This document shows, in pieces, positions 16,772 to 25,877 of a stretch of DNA of 38,714 bases (its first letter is position 1; each line of letters starts with the position of its first letter). The stretch is from Thermomicrobiales bacterium (GTDB taxonomy: Bacteria > Chloroflexota > Chloroflexia > Thermomicrobiales > UBA6265). A program made the translations under genes and the position numbers. The DNA is taken from the NCBI GenBank assembly GCA_030447415.1, contig JAUJOZ010000028.1, positions 1 to 38,714 on the forward strand. Direction: 5' to 3'. The notes under the pieces are model-generated. The model searched no databases. It saw only the letters and a program-made list of their open reading frames with translations, and had not been told where the DNA came from.

Positions 16772-18279
16772 CTAAGCCTGTGATTTAAGGCGGGCGGCGC
16801 GCGACAGCGGGTCCCTCGTGCGGCCGATCGGGCGAACGTGGCGTTGGGAGCGGCATCAGGCCGCTTTCTTGAGCGCCGGATAGCGCGTCGCGCGCCCCGA
16901 GCGGCTGCCTTTGGGCCGCCCCGGGGAACGCCCGCAGGATTTCGGCGCGTCCGCCGGGGTCCCGACGGCGAGCAAGAGCGCCGAAACCGTCCGGCGGACG
17001 CGGGAGGGGGTGAGCTTCGCCGGGTCGAGCGGCCGTTCCCACGGCAGGCGCCGGTCGGCGACGATCGGGCGGGCGAGGCGCAGCTGGGTATCGGCGGCAA
17101 CGACGAGCCACGCCCAGCGGTCGGCCTGCTCCGGGTGGCGAACCCTGGGCGTGGTCCAGCCCAGCGTCTGCTTGAGGAACCGCAGCGAGTGCTCTAGGTC
17201 GAAGCGCCGGACGTAGGCCCGCCAGAGCACGTCCAGATCCGGCGTCCCCAGCCCGGCCCACCACAGCCACAAGGCTTGCGGCGGCCGGGTTTGGCGCGGC
17301 AGGCGGCCGACCTCGACCAGCACGACCGTACCGCGGATGATCGGCCGCGTCTGGCGGGTACCGCGATCGGGATGGACCTGCTGCTTGGGGTGCAGCTCCG
17401 CCCAGGTCCGCACCCGCACGGCGCCATACTGCTCGTCTGCGACCGCGTGCTCGGCCGTTGGGTCCGGCCAGGTCGCCGGGTTCGTGCAGTCGAACTTGGT
17501 CCCGTGCCGCCGTGGGCGCCCTCCCTTCGGTGACGGTGCCGCCGGTGGCGGGTCGGCAGAGAAGCACCGATCGGAGCGCAGGCGGACGAGGACCGCGGCG
17601 GCGACAGCGGCCAAGCCGTACGTCAGTTGCACCGAGTCATAGCCGGCATCGAAGACGAACAGCGGGGCCGCCCCCAGGTGGCCAGCCCGCCGACCAGCGC
17701 TCGAATCTGCTCGATGGCAACGTCATTGGCGTTCTCCGTCGGGCGTACGCGCCGGACATCCACTGGCGCGGTCCAGCTGTCACGCGCGAAGCCGAGCTGG
17801 GCCAGCCACTGGTAGGCCCAGCCGGCCACGATCGGCTGGCCGGCCGAGTGGCGGGACGGGTGGTCGGAGTACCCACGCTCGGGGCTGGCCTCGGCGTCGC
17901 AGCGCGGCCAGACGCTGACGTCGACGGCGTAGATCGGCTGGCCATCGGCCAGGGGATGCCGCGTCATCACCGCGCGGAGGGCCTCGGCGTCCAGGCGGCC
18001 GTCGACCAGGGCGGCGTAGACGCTGCCCCAACCGCGGCGGTGGAGCGGAAGTAGGCTCAGGTGGGGCAACGACCCAACCTGGGGTGAGGCCAGGAGGGCA
18101 TCGACCAACTCGAACTGGGCGTCGCGGCGCAGGCCGAGACAGCCGAACAGCTCGGACCGAAAGGTGCGGAGGTCGCGGAGGCTAGCGGGGTCGTCCATAG
18201 TGCTCAGGGGGCCACGAGGAACGTCCCCGTGCCACCCTGACCCCGGCACGACCTTTCCGGGGTTAAATCACAAGCTTAG
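16772..18279 (-). mobile_element. Complete insertion sequence with 17-bp terminal repeats
   Basis: The left end (16772-16788) and right end (18263-18279) are inverted repeats matching at 16 of 17 positions (CTAAGC[C/T]TGTGATTTAA). The element is 1508 bp and encodes one DDE transposase on the minus strand in two frames. No target duplication is visible (flanks GGAT and CCTG), which suggests rearrangement after insertion or too short a duplication to see. It sits about 200 bases from the tRNA-Arg remnant. Confidence 0.8.
16856..18198 (-). pseudogene. DDE transposase split by a -1 frame change
   Basis: The first part runs from ATG 18198 (MDDPASLRDLRTFR, then PHLSLLPLHRRGWGS and the catalytic-region YAVDVSVWPRCDAE). 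The second part carries FVFDAGYD, WLWWAGLGTPDLDVLWRAY, RRFDLEHSLRFLKQTLGW and the tail RYPALKKAA. Joined, they give about 447 residues, the normal size for this actinobacterial-type transposase family (I recall it as NF041680-like, IS701-related). The change of frame falls at a run of five G (17671-17675 on the complement), just before the FVFDAGYD Asp. Either a base was lost or ribosomes slip -1 on the G run, as in several IS families. Confidence 0.8.
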
Positions 18280-18480
18280 CCTGCGTCCACGGGTCGGAGG
18301 GCGTCCTGGTCGGTCCAGCGGAGCGTGACGAGGGGTCGATTGTGTTCGGTACCGCTCGGGGTTGCGAACAGGCGTGGCTGCGCTGGCTGGTCGGCGACGT
18401 TCGCATGACTGGCAGCTTGGTGACCCCGATGGACGGCTAGACATCAGCGTCCGTCCATCGCAGAGTCACTCCTCTCTTAT
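18280..18480. other. Junction sequence with a hairpin
   Basis: No gene seen. A 10-bp inverted repeat (CGATGGACGG at 18427-18436 and its complement at 18451-18460) stands just before the IS5-type remnant. It may be a terminator or an end left from a deleted element. Confidence 0.35.
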
Positions 18481-18702
18481 GACCACTACCACAAGGGGCG
18501 AGGGATCGGGGCGGGCATCCCGACCAAGGCCGACCAAGCGCCGGACCCGGGCTTGGACCGGGCGGCCTACCGCGAGCGCAACGTCGTGGAGCGGCTCATC
18601 AACCGGCTGAAACAGTGGCGCCGGATCGCCACGCGCTACGAGAAGCGCGCCGCCAACTACCAAGCCATGCTCAGGGTCGCCGCCATCCTGCTCTGGGTGT
18701 AG
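18481..18702 (+). pseudogene. IS5-family transposase C-terminal remnant
   Basis: An open frame without a start ends in a typical IS5-group tail: YRERNVVERLINRLKQWRR, then IATRYEKRA and AAILLWV before TAG. ERNVVERLINRLKQWRR contains the last catalytic Glu of the DDE set. Everything upstream of about residue 75 from the end is missing. It is a dead fragment, adding to the evidence for repeated mobile-element activity here. Confidence 0.8.
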
Positions 18703-18760
18703 GATGGGGACCCGCTCGCCGTGGCGGGGACGCAACGCCGGCCCACGACGGGAGGCCGCC

Positions 18761-19778
18761 ATGGTGTTGGGCACCGAGGGGATGCCGCCGCGGGGAGGCG
18801 GTGCAGCAGCTGCTCAACGCCGCCCGCGGGCCTCCCACGCCGTCCGCGCCATGGCCGCCCTCGGCCTGGCCGACCACCTCGCCGCCGGGCCGCGCGCCCC
18901 CGCCGAGCTGGCCGCGGCGACCGGCAGCCACCCCGACCCTCGCCCGGTTCCTGCGGACGCTGGCCGCCCTCGGCCTCTGCGCGACCGACGGCGAGGGGGC
19001 GGGTGCGCCTGACCCCCGCGGCGAGATGCTGCGCTCCGACGCGCCGGGTTCGGTTCGACCTTACGCCCTGGCCATCCACGCCCCCCACGTCGAGCGGGCG
19101 TGGGACGGGTTGCCCGAGGCGGTGCGCACCGGCCAGCCGGCCTTCCCCATCCACGGCCGCAGCCTCTGGGACTACCTGGCGGCGCACCCGGAGCAGCAGG
19201 CGCTCTTCGACGCGGCGATGACCGCCGGCGCGGACGTGCGCGCCCGGGCGTTGCTGGCCGCCCGCGACCTCACCGCCCTCGGCACCCTCGTCGACGTCGG
19301 CGGCGGCCAGGGCCGGCTCCTGGCCGCCGCGCTGGCGGCGCACCCGAACCTGCGGGGCGTCCTGTTCGACCGGCCGGAGGTGCTCCCGGGGCGGAGGCGC
19401 TCGACCGCCGCCGGCGTCCGCGACCGCCGCGACCTCGTCGGCGGCGACTTCTTCGACGCCGTCCCGGCCGGCGCGACGCCTACGTCCTGGCCCTGATCGT
19501 CCACCATTGGCCGGACGAGGAAGCGACCGCGATCCTGCGGGCATGTCACCGGGCGATGGCGCCGGGGGCGCAGGTGTGGATCGTCGAGCAGGTGGTGCAG
19601 CCGGGCGATGCCTACGACCGGACCAAGCTGCGCGACCTGCTGATGCTGGTCCTCTTCGGGGCGCAAGAGCGTACCGAGGCAGAGTACCGGGGGCTGCTGG
19701 AGGCGGCCGGGTTCGGGCGCGTCGCCGTCCACCCCGACCGACACGCCCTACGGCGTGGTCGAGGCGGTGCGCCCGTAG
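18761..19778 (+). pseudogene. SAM-dependent O-methyltransferase, broken by several frame changes
   Basis: Pieces in three frames join to a normal methyltransferase of about 338 residues. The start is MVLGTEGMPPRG after GGGAGG. Next come a dimerisation-like N-terminal domain (SHAVRAMAALGLADHL), RGEMLRSDAPGSVRPYAL, the SAM site VDVGGGQGRLLAAAL, the region VLALIVHHWPDEEATAIL and a C-terminal YGVVEAVRP before TAG. It resembles the hydroxyneurosporene/caffeate O-methyltransferase group. At least four frame changes are needed, so no functional product is expected if the sequence is correct. The substrate is unknown. Confidence 0.75.
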
Positions 19779-19938
19779 GCTCCGGTCTAGACCGTCGACG
19801 GCAGGGTAGGCGATCTCGACCATCGGCCCGCGGCGGTTTGCGGACACGCCCTGGTGGGTGTCAGCCGTGATTTGCTGGCGGCAGGGCGTGTGCGGTGCGT
19901 GGGCATTGGCCCCGCCGCCTTGCTCCGGAGGCCCCGCC

Positions 19939-21090
19939 ATGGCGTACCCGTACCGCGTCGTCCTCTCCGAGGCACAGCGCGCCGAGCTGCGCGGCCTCGT
20001 CGGGAGCGGGACCGCGCCCGCCCGGACGCTGACCCGCGCCCGCATCCTGCTCAAGGCCGACCACGGCGACGGCGGCCCAGGGTGGTCCGACGCCGCCATC
20101 GCCGGGCGCTGGACGTCAACCCGAGCACCGTGCTGCGCGTGCGCCGCCAATTCGTCGCCGAAGGGCTGGCGGCGGCGCTGCAGCGGCGACGGCCGGACCG
20201 CGTGTACGAGCGGCGGCTGGACGGCGCGCGGAGGCGCACCTCGTCGCGCTGGCCTGCTCCGCGCCCCCGGACGGCCAGGCGCGCTGGAGCCTGCGCCTGC
20301 TGGCCGACGAGCTGGTGCGCCTGCTGGCCGACGAGCTGGTGCGCCTGGAGGTGGTGGAGGCCGTCTCCCACGAGACGGTGCGCCAGACGCTCAAAAAAAC
20401 GCGCTCAAGCCGCACCTGAGCGAGCAGTGGTGCCTGGCCCCGACCGCCGACCCCGACTTCGTCTGGCGCATGGAGGACGTGCTGGCGGTCTACGCGCCCC
20501 TTCGACCCGGCCCGCCCGGTCGTGTGCCTCGACGAGACCAGCCGGCAGCTGCTCGGGAGGTCCGCCCCCGCTGCCCGCGGCGCCGGCCGCCCGCCCCGCC
20601 ACGACCCGGAGTACGCCCGCGGCGGGGTCGTCAACCTCTTCGTGGCGACGGAGCCGCTCCGGGGCTGGCGCACGGTCCTGGTCAGCGACCAGCGGACGCG
20701 GCTCGACCTCGCCCGCTGCATGGCGGAGCTCGTCGACGTCCACTACCCCGCCGCCGAGAAGATCGTCCTCGTGCTGGACCAGCTCAACACCCACTCGCCC
20801 GCCTCGCTCTACGCCGCCTTCTCGCCGGCCGAGGCCAAGCGCCTCGCCGACAAGCTGGAGCTGCACCCACCCCAAGCACGGCAGCTGGCTCAACATGGCC
20901 GAGCTCGAGCCGGCGTGCTCGAGCGGCAGTGCCTCCGGCAGAGGTTGCCCGACCGCGACGACGCCATGACCGCGGCCACGCGGGCCTGGCCGAGCGCCGC
21001 AACGCCAGCGTCCAGCGGATCGACTGGCAGTTCACCACGGCCGACGCCCGCACCAAGCTGCGCCGCCTCTACCCGGCGTTTGCGGGCTGA
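19939..21090 (+). pseudogene. IS630-family transposase with multiple frame changes
   Basis: Start ATG 19939 has CGGAGG upstream. Pieces across three frames give the family order: a helix-turn-helix part (GWSDAAIA, then VNPSTVLRVRRQFVAEGL), HETVRQTLKKN, first catalytic Asp in VVCLDETSRQLL, second Asp in IVLVLDQLNTHSPASLY, and a terminal PKHGSWLNMAE-type segment with the Glu. It ends WQFTTADARTKLRRLYPAF. At least four frame changes and a 24-bp internal tandem duplication make it non-functional as written. Full length would be near 380 residues. Confidence 0.8.
20297..20344 (+). repeat. 24-bp perfect tandem duplication
   Basis: CTGCTGGCCGACGAGCTGGTGCGC occurs twice head to tail, adding LLADELVR a second time in the IS630 transposase reading. 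It is a simple slippage-type duplication within one gene. Confidence 0.85.
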
Positions 21091-21093
21091 CAC

Positions 21094-21582
21094 TCCACTA
21101 GGCGGTCGTCGGTGGGTCGCGCGCCGGGTTCTCATGCCCGCTCTGCCCAACGGCCACCGGGGCGGTTGTGACCGCAGTGTGGCGCGCGGCCCCTCTCCCC
21201 TCGGTTGGTTCGTCGGCCGTCGAACGCTCACTCATCCGACGCATGGGGCAAAGGTGGCCCTCGAGGCGGACGGGCGCGGGTTGCGAGCGGTCGACGATGC
21301 GCGGTTCTTCGTCACCGCGCATCGCTCGCCGCAACCGTTCTTGGCGCCGTTGGAGGAGGCCGCGTGGCACCCCGCGCGCCGGCTCGCCCCCTACCGGCCG
21401 CGCCGCCGCCGCGACGAGGCTGACGCGCAAGCGCCGCTCTTCACGCTGGAGCAGGAGCGAACGCCAGCAGATGACTCCGGCAGGGCATCGGGCCACCGTC
21501 GGCCATCGATCCGTCCCACGGTGTAAAGGAAGTCGTGGCGAGGTGTGTCCCCTGCAAACACCGGTGCGGGCGGATGCCGCAC
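21094..21582. other. Region with a possible gene remnant, unassigned
   Basis: About 490 bases between the IS630 element and the sigma-factor remnant. A plus-strand frame around 21230-21480 reads coherently (ARFFVTAHRSPQPFLAPLEE, then RRLAPYRPRRRRDEADA), like the C-terminal end of a lost gene, but it has no start of its own. No family recognised. Confidence 0.3.
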
Positions 21583-22722
21583 TCACGGACGCAGCCGTTG
21601 CCGCACCCGTGCGGCCTCTCGAGCGAGGTGGTCGCGCTCCGGCACGCTGGTCGCGGCGCGGGAGGCCTCGGCATACAGCTCGGCGGCGTGCGCGAGGTCA
21701 CCGCGCGTTCGTGTAGGTATGCCGTCACCGCGTCGTAACGGGGCAGGTCGAGTCACGTCAGCCAGCGCCGCCAGGCCGACCTGCGGTCCGTCGGCCTCCC
21801 CGACCGCCACTGCGCGCGGTTGAGCCGCACCACCGGGCTGCCGGTGAGGCGCAGCAGTTCGTCGTACCACTCCACGATCTGCACCCAATCCGTCCGGAGG
21901 TGCTCCGAGCGTCCGCGTGCAGGGCGGCGATCGCGGCCTGTGCCTGGTATTCGCCCAGCCGGTCGCGGCCAGCGCGGCCTGCAGAATGGCCACCCCCTCG
22001 GCGATCAGGCCGGTGTCCCAGCGCGATCGGTCCTGCTCACGAAGCGGCACCAGGCGACCTCCCGGGCCAGTGCGAGACGCGCGGCGCGCATGGTGCAGCA
22101 GCATGAGCGCGAGCAGCCCCGCGACCTCGGGCTCGTCGGTCAAGGCGACGAGCTGACGGTGAGGCGGATCGCCTCGGCCGCCCATGTCGACGTCCCCGCT
22201 ATACCCTCGTTGAAGACGAGGTAGAGCACGCGCAGCACCGTCCCGAGATCACCGGGCTGGTCGAGCGGCAGCCCCGCGATCCGCCGCTTGGCCCGGCTGA
22301 TCCGCTGCGCCATGGTCGCCTCGGGGACGTGGTATGCCGTCGCGATCTGCCGGGTGGTCAGGCCACCGACCGCGCGCAGCGTCAGCGCGACGGCCGAGGC
22401 CTGCGGCAGGGTGGAGTGCGCGCACAGGAAGTACAGCTGGAGCGTGTCGTCCACCACCTCGCCCGGGCCGCGCGTGGGCTCGCCCTCGACGCGTACCTCG
22501 CGGTGCCGTCGGGAGGTATCAGCGCGGGCGGCGTCGAGGAACTTACGCCAGGCCACGGTGACCAGCCAGCCCTTGGGGTCCCGCGGCGGGTCGTCCGGCC
22601 ACACGCACGGCCTCGACCAGGGCGTCCTGCACGGCGTCCTCGGCCGCCGCGAAGTCGGCTGCGCGACGGACGAGGACACCGATCACCGCGGGCACCAGCT
22701 CCCGCAGCAGCGACTCGTTCAC
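21583..22722 (-). pseudogene. ECF sigma factor (ECF42-like), broken by frame changes
   Basis: Joined pieces give a sigma-70 ECF protein with a long C-terminal extension. The start is GTG 22722 (VNESLLREL), then DFAAAEDAVQDALVEA (region 2), GWLVTVAWRKFLDAARA, LPQASAVALTLRAVGGLTTRQIATAYHVPEATMAQRISRAKRRI (region 4, residues listed in segments), and VLRVLYLVFNEGY followed by a helical TPR-like tail ending ARVRQRL. At least four frame changes are needed, near 22600, 22200, 21900 and 21720. Its start overlaps the stop of the DGPF-protein gene (GTGA-type contact), the typical ECF42 arrangement. As written it cannot make an intact sigma factor. Confidence 0.8.
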
Positions 22723-23128
22723 TCGGTCACCGTGGGCGGCTCGGCCAGGAAGGGGCGCACCTCGAGCCACTCGTGGATCGGCTTCCGCCCGCACCCGGAG
22801 CCGCGGACAACTCGCCGGCCAGCTCGAGCGCCCGCTCGTAGGTCTCGACGTCGATCACCATCCAGCCGGCGATCAGGTCCTTGGTCTCCGCGAACGGGCC
22901 GTCGGTGACCGGCGGCCGCCCCTCGCCGTCGTAGCGGACGAACGTGCCCTCCGGGGAGAGCGCCTGACTGTCGACGAACTCGCCGGTGCCCTCGAGCCGA
23001 GCGGCGAAGTCGCGCATGTACTGCACGTGCGCGTCGACCTCCTCCGGCGTCCACTGGTCCATCGGCACGTCGTGGACCGATGCCGGCGCGCCCCGGTAGT
23101 GCTTGAGCAGCAGGTACTTGGTCATCAT
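22719..23128 (-). pseudogene. YCII/DGPF-domain protein, frameshifted near its end
   Basis: Start ATG 23128 has AAGGAG five bases upstream; ATG 23125 is equally possible. The N-terminal 110 residues are intact (MTKYLLLKHYRGAP, then PPVTDGPFAETKDLIAG with the family DGPF motif at 76-79). Then the frame changes near 22785-22800. The true end, KPIHEWLEVRPFLAEPP, is in another frame and stops at 22719, touching the sigma-factor start. DGPF proteins are standard neighbours of ECF42 sigma factors and may sense or metabolise a signal. One base error would restore it. Confidence 0.8.
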
Positions 23129-23263
23129 GTTCTCCTTTTAGTACGGTACGGCCCATTGTGGCCGTGTTCACTCCCGGGACGAAGCCGCGCGCGGGTTCTC
23201 GACATCCCACCGCGGCATTTCCTGGCGGACTTCAAAGACTCCGCGCACTCCGAGGCGCCACAG

Positions 23264-23473
23264 ATGGGCACAGGGAGCCGCTTCGCGTCCGAGGCGCGAA
23301 GGGCACGGTTCTATGACAATTTGGTGATGGAGCTGCAAGAAATCCCGACAAAGGTGATCGCCGCGGCGACTGGATACAACCCGCGCACCGTCCGGCGGCT
23401 CAAGCGTGGCGAGTTCCGGCCGAGCGCTGAGAAGCTCAAGGCGCTGCGAAAGACTCATCGGCCACACACCTAA
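23264..23473 (+). CDS. Small helix-turn-helix protein
   Basis: Protein of 69 residues, rich in Arg and Lys. The core IPTKVIAAATGYNPRTVRRLKRGEFRPS reads as helix-turn-helix (helix, ATGYN turn, recognition helix RTVRRLKRG) and is followed by EKLKALRKT. ATG 23264 is the clearest start, with no strong ribosome site. It is probably a small DNA-binding regulator of the kind found on mobile or accessory DNA, unrelated to the minus-strand sigma remnant beside it. Base composition is lower in GC than the flanking catabolic genes. Confidence 0.5.
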   Translation: MGTGSRFASEARRARFYDNLVMELQEIPTKVIAAATGYNPRTVRRLKRGEFRPSAEKLKALRKTHRPHT

Positions 23474-23551
23474 TCTGTCGAATGCCTGTCAGCGAGTGGC
23501 AAAACCCAACGTGGGCAATCCTGACGACAACCGCCTCACCTTCAGGCGGAG

Positions 23552-24028
23552 CTAGCTTCGAGGTCCGACTATTATCTGCACCTCATCGATGTTCGGGTCA
23601 ATTGCAGCTCGGGTGATGAGACCATTACCAAGTAACAGCTGAATGAGCGAATGCAGCCCCGGCTGCTCGACTTCGGGATGTTTACACGGAGTCTGCACAA
23701 GGATGTTAGCGACTGGTGGATAAAACACTGAGTACATCAGGCCAAACGAGTGCCAACCAGCCCGTTCAAGAATCTCCTGGATTGCCAACGCGAGCTGCAA
23801 GCTCGCCCCATTTCCTCCCATCTGCGTGTGAACCGAAAACGTCACGGCGGGCAATTTCTTCAACTCGTGAACAATAGCAGCCGCTGCTCTCGATTCGATA
23901 CGGCGAGGTTGAGGTCCTACGTTGACAATCGAATTTGTGGCCTGACCGCCCATCTGATTGATAGTGGTGACAATGGGCCCATAAGCGGTCTGCGGGGAGA
24001 TACTGACTTGAATAAGAGCCTGTTTCAA
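23552..24028 (-). CDS. Unrecognised protein downstream of the HNH gene
   Basis: Frame of 158 residues from a possible TTG start at 24028, overlapping a stop in the upstream frame. It reads well: ISPQTAYGPIVTTINQMGGQ, then NVGPQPRRIESRAAAAIVHELKKL, then LALAIQEILERAGWHSFG and a C-terminal DEVQIIVGPRS. The INQMGGQ/NVGPQPR style recalls the C-terminal part found after HNH domains in some bacterial proteins. It may therefore be the second half of one HNH-containing protein split by frame changes rather than a separate gene. Function unknown. GC is lower than in the flanks. Confidence 0.45.
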   Translation of the reverse strand: MKQALIQVSISPQTAYGPIVTTINQMGGQATNSIVNVGPQPRRIESRAAAAIVHELKKLPAVTFSVHTQMGGNGASLQLALAIQEILERAGWHSFGLMYSVFYPPVANILVQTPCKHPEVEQPGLHSLIQLLLGNGLITRAAIDPNIDEVQIIVGPRS

Positions 24029-24107
24029 AACCCACCCGCAGCCCGGCTCGCGTCTGGAGGGCGAACCCCGAATGGCACGACATGACAAGGGAACCGGTGG
24101 GCAGCAT

Positions 24108-24500
24108 TCATCTCCTGGATGACCGACTCCAGGTTTTGCAACACACTCTAAGTGCCCTGGCCACGTCATCGGGCAGTGCGGAGTCGCCGTGAGACGCCGC
24201 CTGGTGCCGATGCTTGATCTCAAGCAGGCGGGCAACCGTGTACGACTCAGGATCGGCGTCGATGACGTCATGATGTATTGCACACAGGAGCAAGAGGTTT
24301 TCGAATGCATGTCGCTCTTCCTCGGACTGATTAGGATCATAGCGGGGTCCTCCTGGCTGCTGAGCCTTAATGTGGCAAATCCGTCCGGTGACCTTGCCGC
24401 TCTGCCTATCGACTATGGGCATCTCGCATCTCGGAAATGCGCAGGAGTTGCCCGACACAGCAAACAGACGTTTGATGGTGGCTTGGCTCGGTTGGCCCAT
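24108..24500 (-). CDS. HNH-type nuclease domain protein, probably truncated
   Basis: Protein of 130 residues. The N-terminus SQATIKRLFAVSGNSCAFPRC, CHIKAQQPGGPRYDP (residues 42-56), HAFENLLLLCAIHHDVID (64-81) and YTVARLLEIKH are the standard order of an HNH endonuclease of the zinc-ribbon type (Cys20, Cys25, His43, Cys73, His76, His77). In this frame it stops soon after DDVARAL. In another frame coding continues as LQNLESVIQEMNAAHRF, so one frame change near 24140 probably shortened the protein. Such proteins occur in defence or mobile regions, and a nuclease role is inferred from the domain only. Confidence 0.65.
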   Translation of the reverse strand: MGQPSQATIKRLFAVSGNSCAFPRCEMPIVDRQSGKVTGRICHIKAQQPGGPRYDPNQSEEERHAFENLLLLCAIHHDVIDADPESYTVARLLEIKHRHQAASHGDSALPDDVARALRVCCKTWSRSSRR

Positions 24501-24859
24501 AGAAGACCTTTGGGGTACTCGAAGCGCTCCTAGACTCGTATGGGCAGCATCGAAGACGCCGCCTTTGGTGTCAATCCGTTAGGCAAGTGAGAAAGCAGGA
24601 GCTCTGATCAAGGTGAAAGCGCCGTCTGGTAGCAAGTGGGGCTGGGCATGGACACGCCGCGCGCTCGTGCCCGAGCTAAGGGGACCACCTTCAGCGAGCC
24701 CCGCTGGCCCACAATGGGGGGCGGGCATGGAAAGGGCGCGCACGATATAGCCCGTCAAACGTCGGTGGACATGGTCGGAAAACCACCCGCAAGCGCCGCA
24801 AACGGCCTGCCTGGTGCTCAACCACTTGACAAAACGACAGATTCGGTGTCGTCTACACT
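24501..24859. other. Intergenic region before the PAP2 gene
   Basis: No gene supported. It ends with TTGACA at 24826-24831, a good -35 for the PAP2 gene, though the -10 (TACACT-like) is poorly spaced. Nothing else recognised. Confidence 0.35.
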
Positions 24860-24875
24860 TTAACCGAACGGTTAA
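24860..24875. promoter_or_regulatory. Perfect palindrome, TetR-type operator candidate
   Basis: TTAACCGAACGGTTAA: 7-bp arms (TTAACCG/CGGTTAA) around AA. Such ACCG/CGGT half-sites are common in TetR-family operators. It lies at the presumed transcription start of the PAP2 gene, about 50 bases before its start codon. No TetR gene is in the window. Confidence 0.55.
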
Positions 24876-24927
24876 TCCCCGGTTGCGGAGCGGCCCATCC
24901 GAGAAACGGATGGGAGAACGGAGTCGT

Positions 24928-25782
24928 ATGCTCCCCGCTGCGTCCCCCGATGCCCTCCCGCGACTCGCCTCAACGCGGCCGCACGCCATGCCGTCTCCGC
25001 TCCTGAGCGTGGGTCTTGGTTCGGCCGCAATCTTCCTCCTGTGCCTGGTGGACGCCCTGCTCCGCCCGCCGGGCGCGCTCGATCTGCGAACCATGCAGAC
25101 CGTGCAGCGGCTCGACGTCCCGCATCTCAATCCGTTCCTCGAAACCCTCGACCTCCTGACCGACTCGGCCGGCGCGGTCACGGCTTGGGCGGCCGCCTGC
25201 GTCCTCTGCCTCGTCGCCCGCTGGTGGCTTCCCCTGTTCGGGTTCCTCGCGCTCCCGGCGGCGGGGCTCGTCAACGAGGGGATCGGGCGCATCCTTGTCA
25301 CGCGCACCCGGCCGCACCTCGCCGAGTTGGTCCGGCGGAGTGAGAACTTCGAGGAGCGCTCCTTCCCGAGCGGCCACGTCGTGGGCGCGGTGGTCTTCTA
25401 CGGCTTCGTTTGGTTCCTCGTCGGGCGCGTGCGCTCTCGGCCGTTGCGGTGGGCCGCGCGGCTCTTGTGCGGTGTCGTCATCTTCCTTACCGGGCTCGAC
25501 CGCGTTTGGGGCGGCGCCCATTGGCCGAGCGACGTGGTGGCTGCCTACGCCCTCGGCGCGGGATTGCTCGTCACCCTCATCGCCGGCTACCGTTGGGCCG
25601 AGACCGTCTCACTTGCCCCTCAGCTCGGTTCGGCGCTGATCTCCATCACGGTGCGGCCCGGCCGGGTTGCCCGGCTTCGCCTCCTCGTAATGGCCGAGAG
25701 CCCGGAGAGCCCTCGCTGCGCGGACCTTCGGCCTCGGCCCCCGGCCAAGGCGGCTTCCCCGCCGCCGGGCACAAAAGGCTGA
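24928..25782 (+). CDS. PAP2-family membrane phosphatase
   Basis: Protein of 284 residues with several membrane helices and the three phosphatase motifs: RTRPHL (126-131), SFPSGH (146-150) and GLDRVWGGAHWPSD (catalytic His198). PAP2 enzymes remove phosphate from lipid phosphates such as phosphatidic acid or undecaprenyl diphosphate at the membrane. The start may be ATG 24928 (GGAG four bases upstream) or ATG 24910. The C-terminal 50 residues are hydrophilic and Pro-rich. The PAP2 core is strikingly like the N-terminal half of the fusion protein at 35658-37778, so the two are probably paralogues. Confidence 0.9.
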   Translation: MLPAASPDALPRLASTRPHAMPSPLLSVGLGSAAIFLLCLVDALLRPPGALDLRTMQTVQRLDVPHLNPFLETLDLLTDSAGAVTAWAAACVLCLVARWWLPLFGFLALPAAGLVNEGIGRILVTRTRPHLAELVRRSENFEERSFPSGHVVGAVVFYGFVWFLVGRVRSRPLRWAARLLCGVVIFLTGLDRVWGGAHWPSDVVAAYALGAGLLVTLIAGYRWAETVSLAPQLGSALISITVRPGRVARLRLLVMAESPESPRCADLRPRPPAKAASPPPGTKG

Positions 25783-25877
25783 TGCCTCGTCACCCCGGCC
25801 GGTTGACACCGCCGTCTGGGGACGCCTAGAGTCCTCCCGTGGGGTGGCTGGCCGTGGGCGACCCCGGGAGGGATGCC

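Larger units (their letters stand above)
19858..21093 (+). mobile_element. IS630-type element, degenerate
   Basis: A 9-bp inverted repeat, GTGTCAGCC (19858-19866) and GGCTGACAC (21085-21093), brackets a broken IS630 transposase. The right repeat overlaps the stop codon. Similarity beyond nine bases is partial, so the true ends may lie a few bases further out. A TA dinucleotide, the usual target, occurs near the right end (21099-21100). Confidence 0.55.

Noticed and set aside
20297..20344. CRISPR-like repeat
   Set aside because: Only two direct copies without spacers, inside a transposase gene; a simple tandem duplication.
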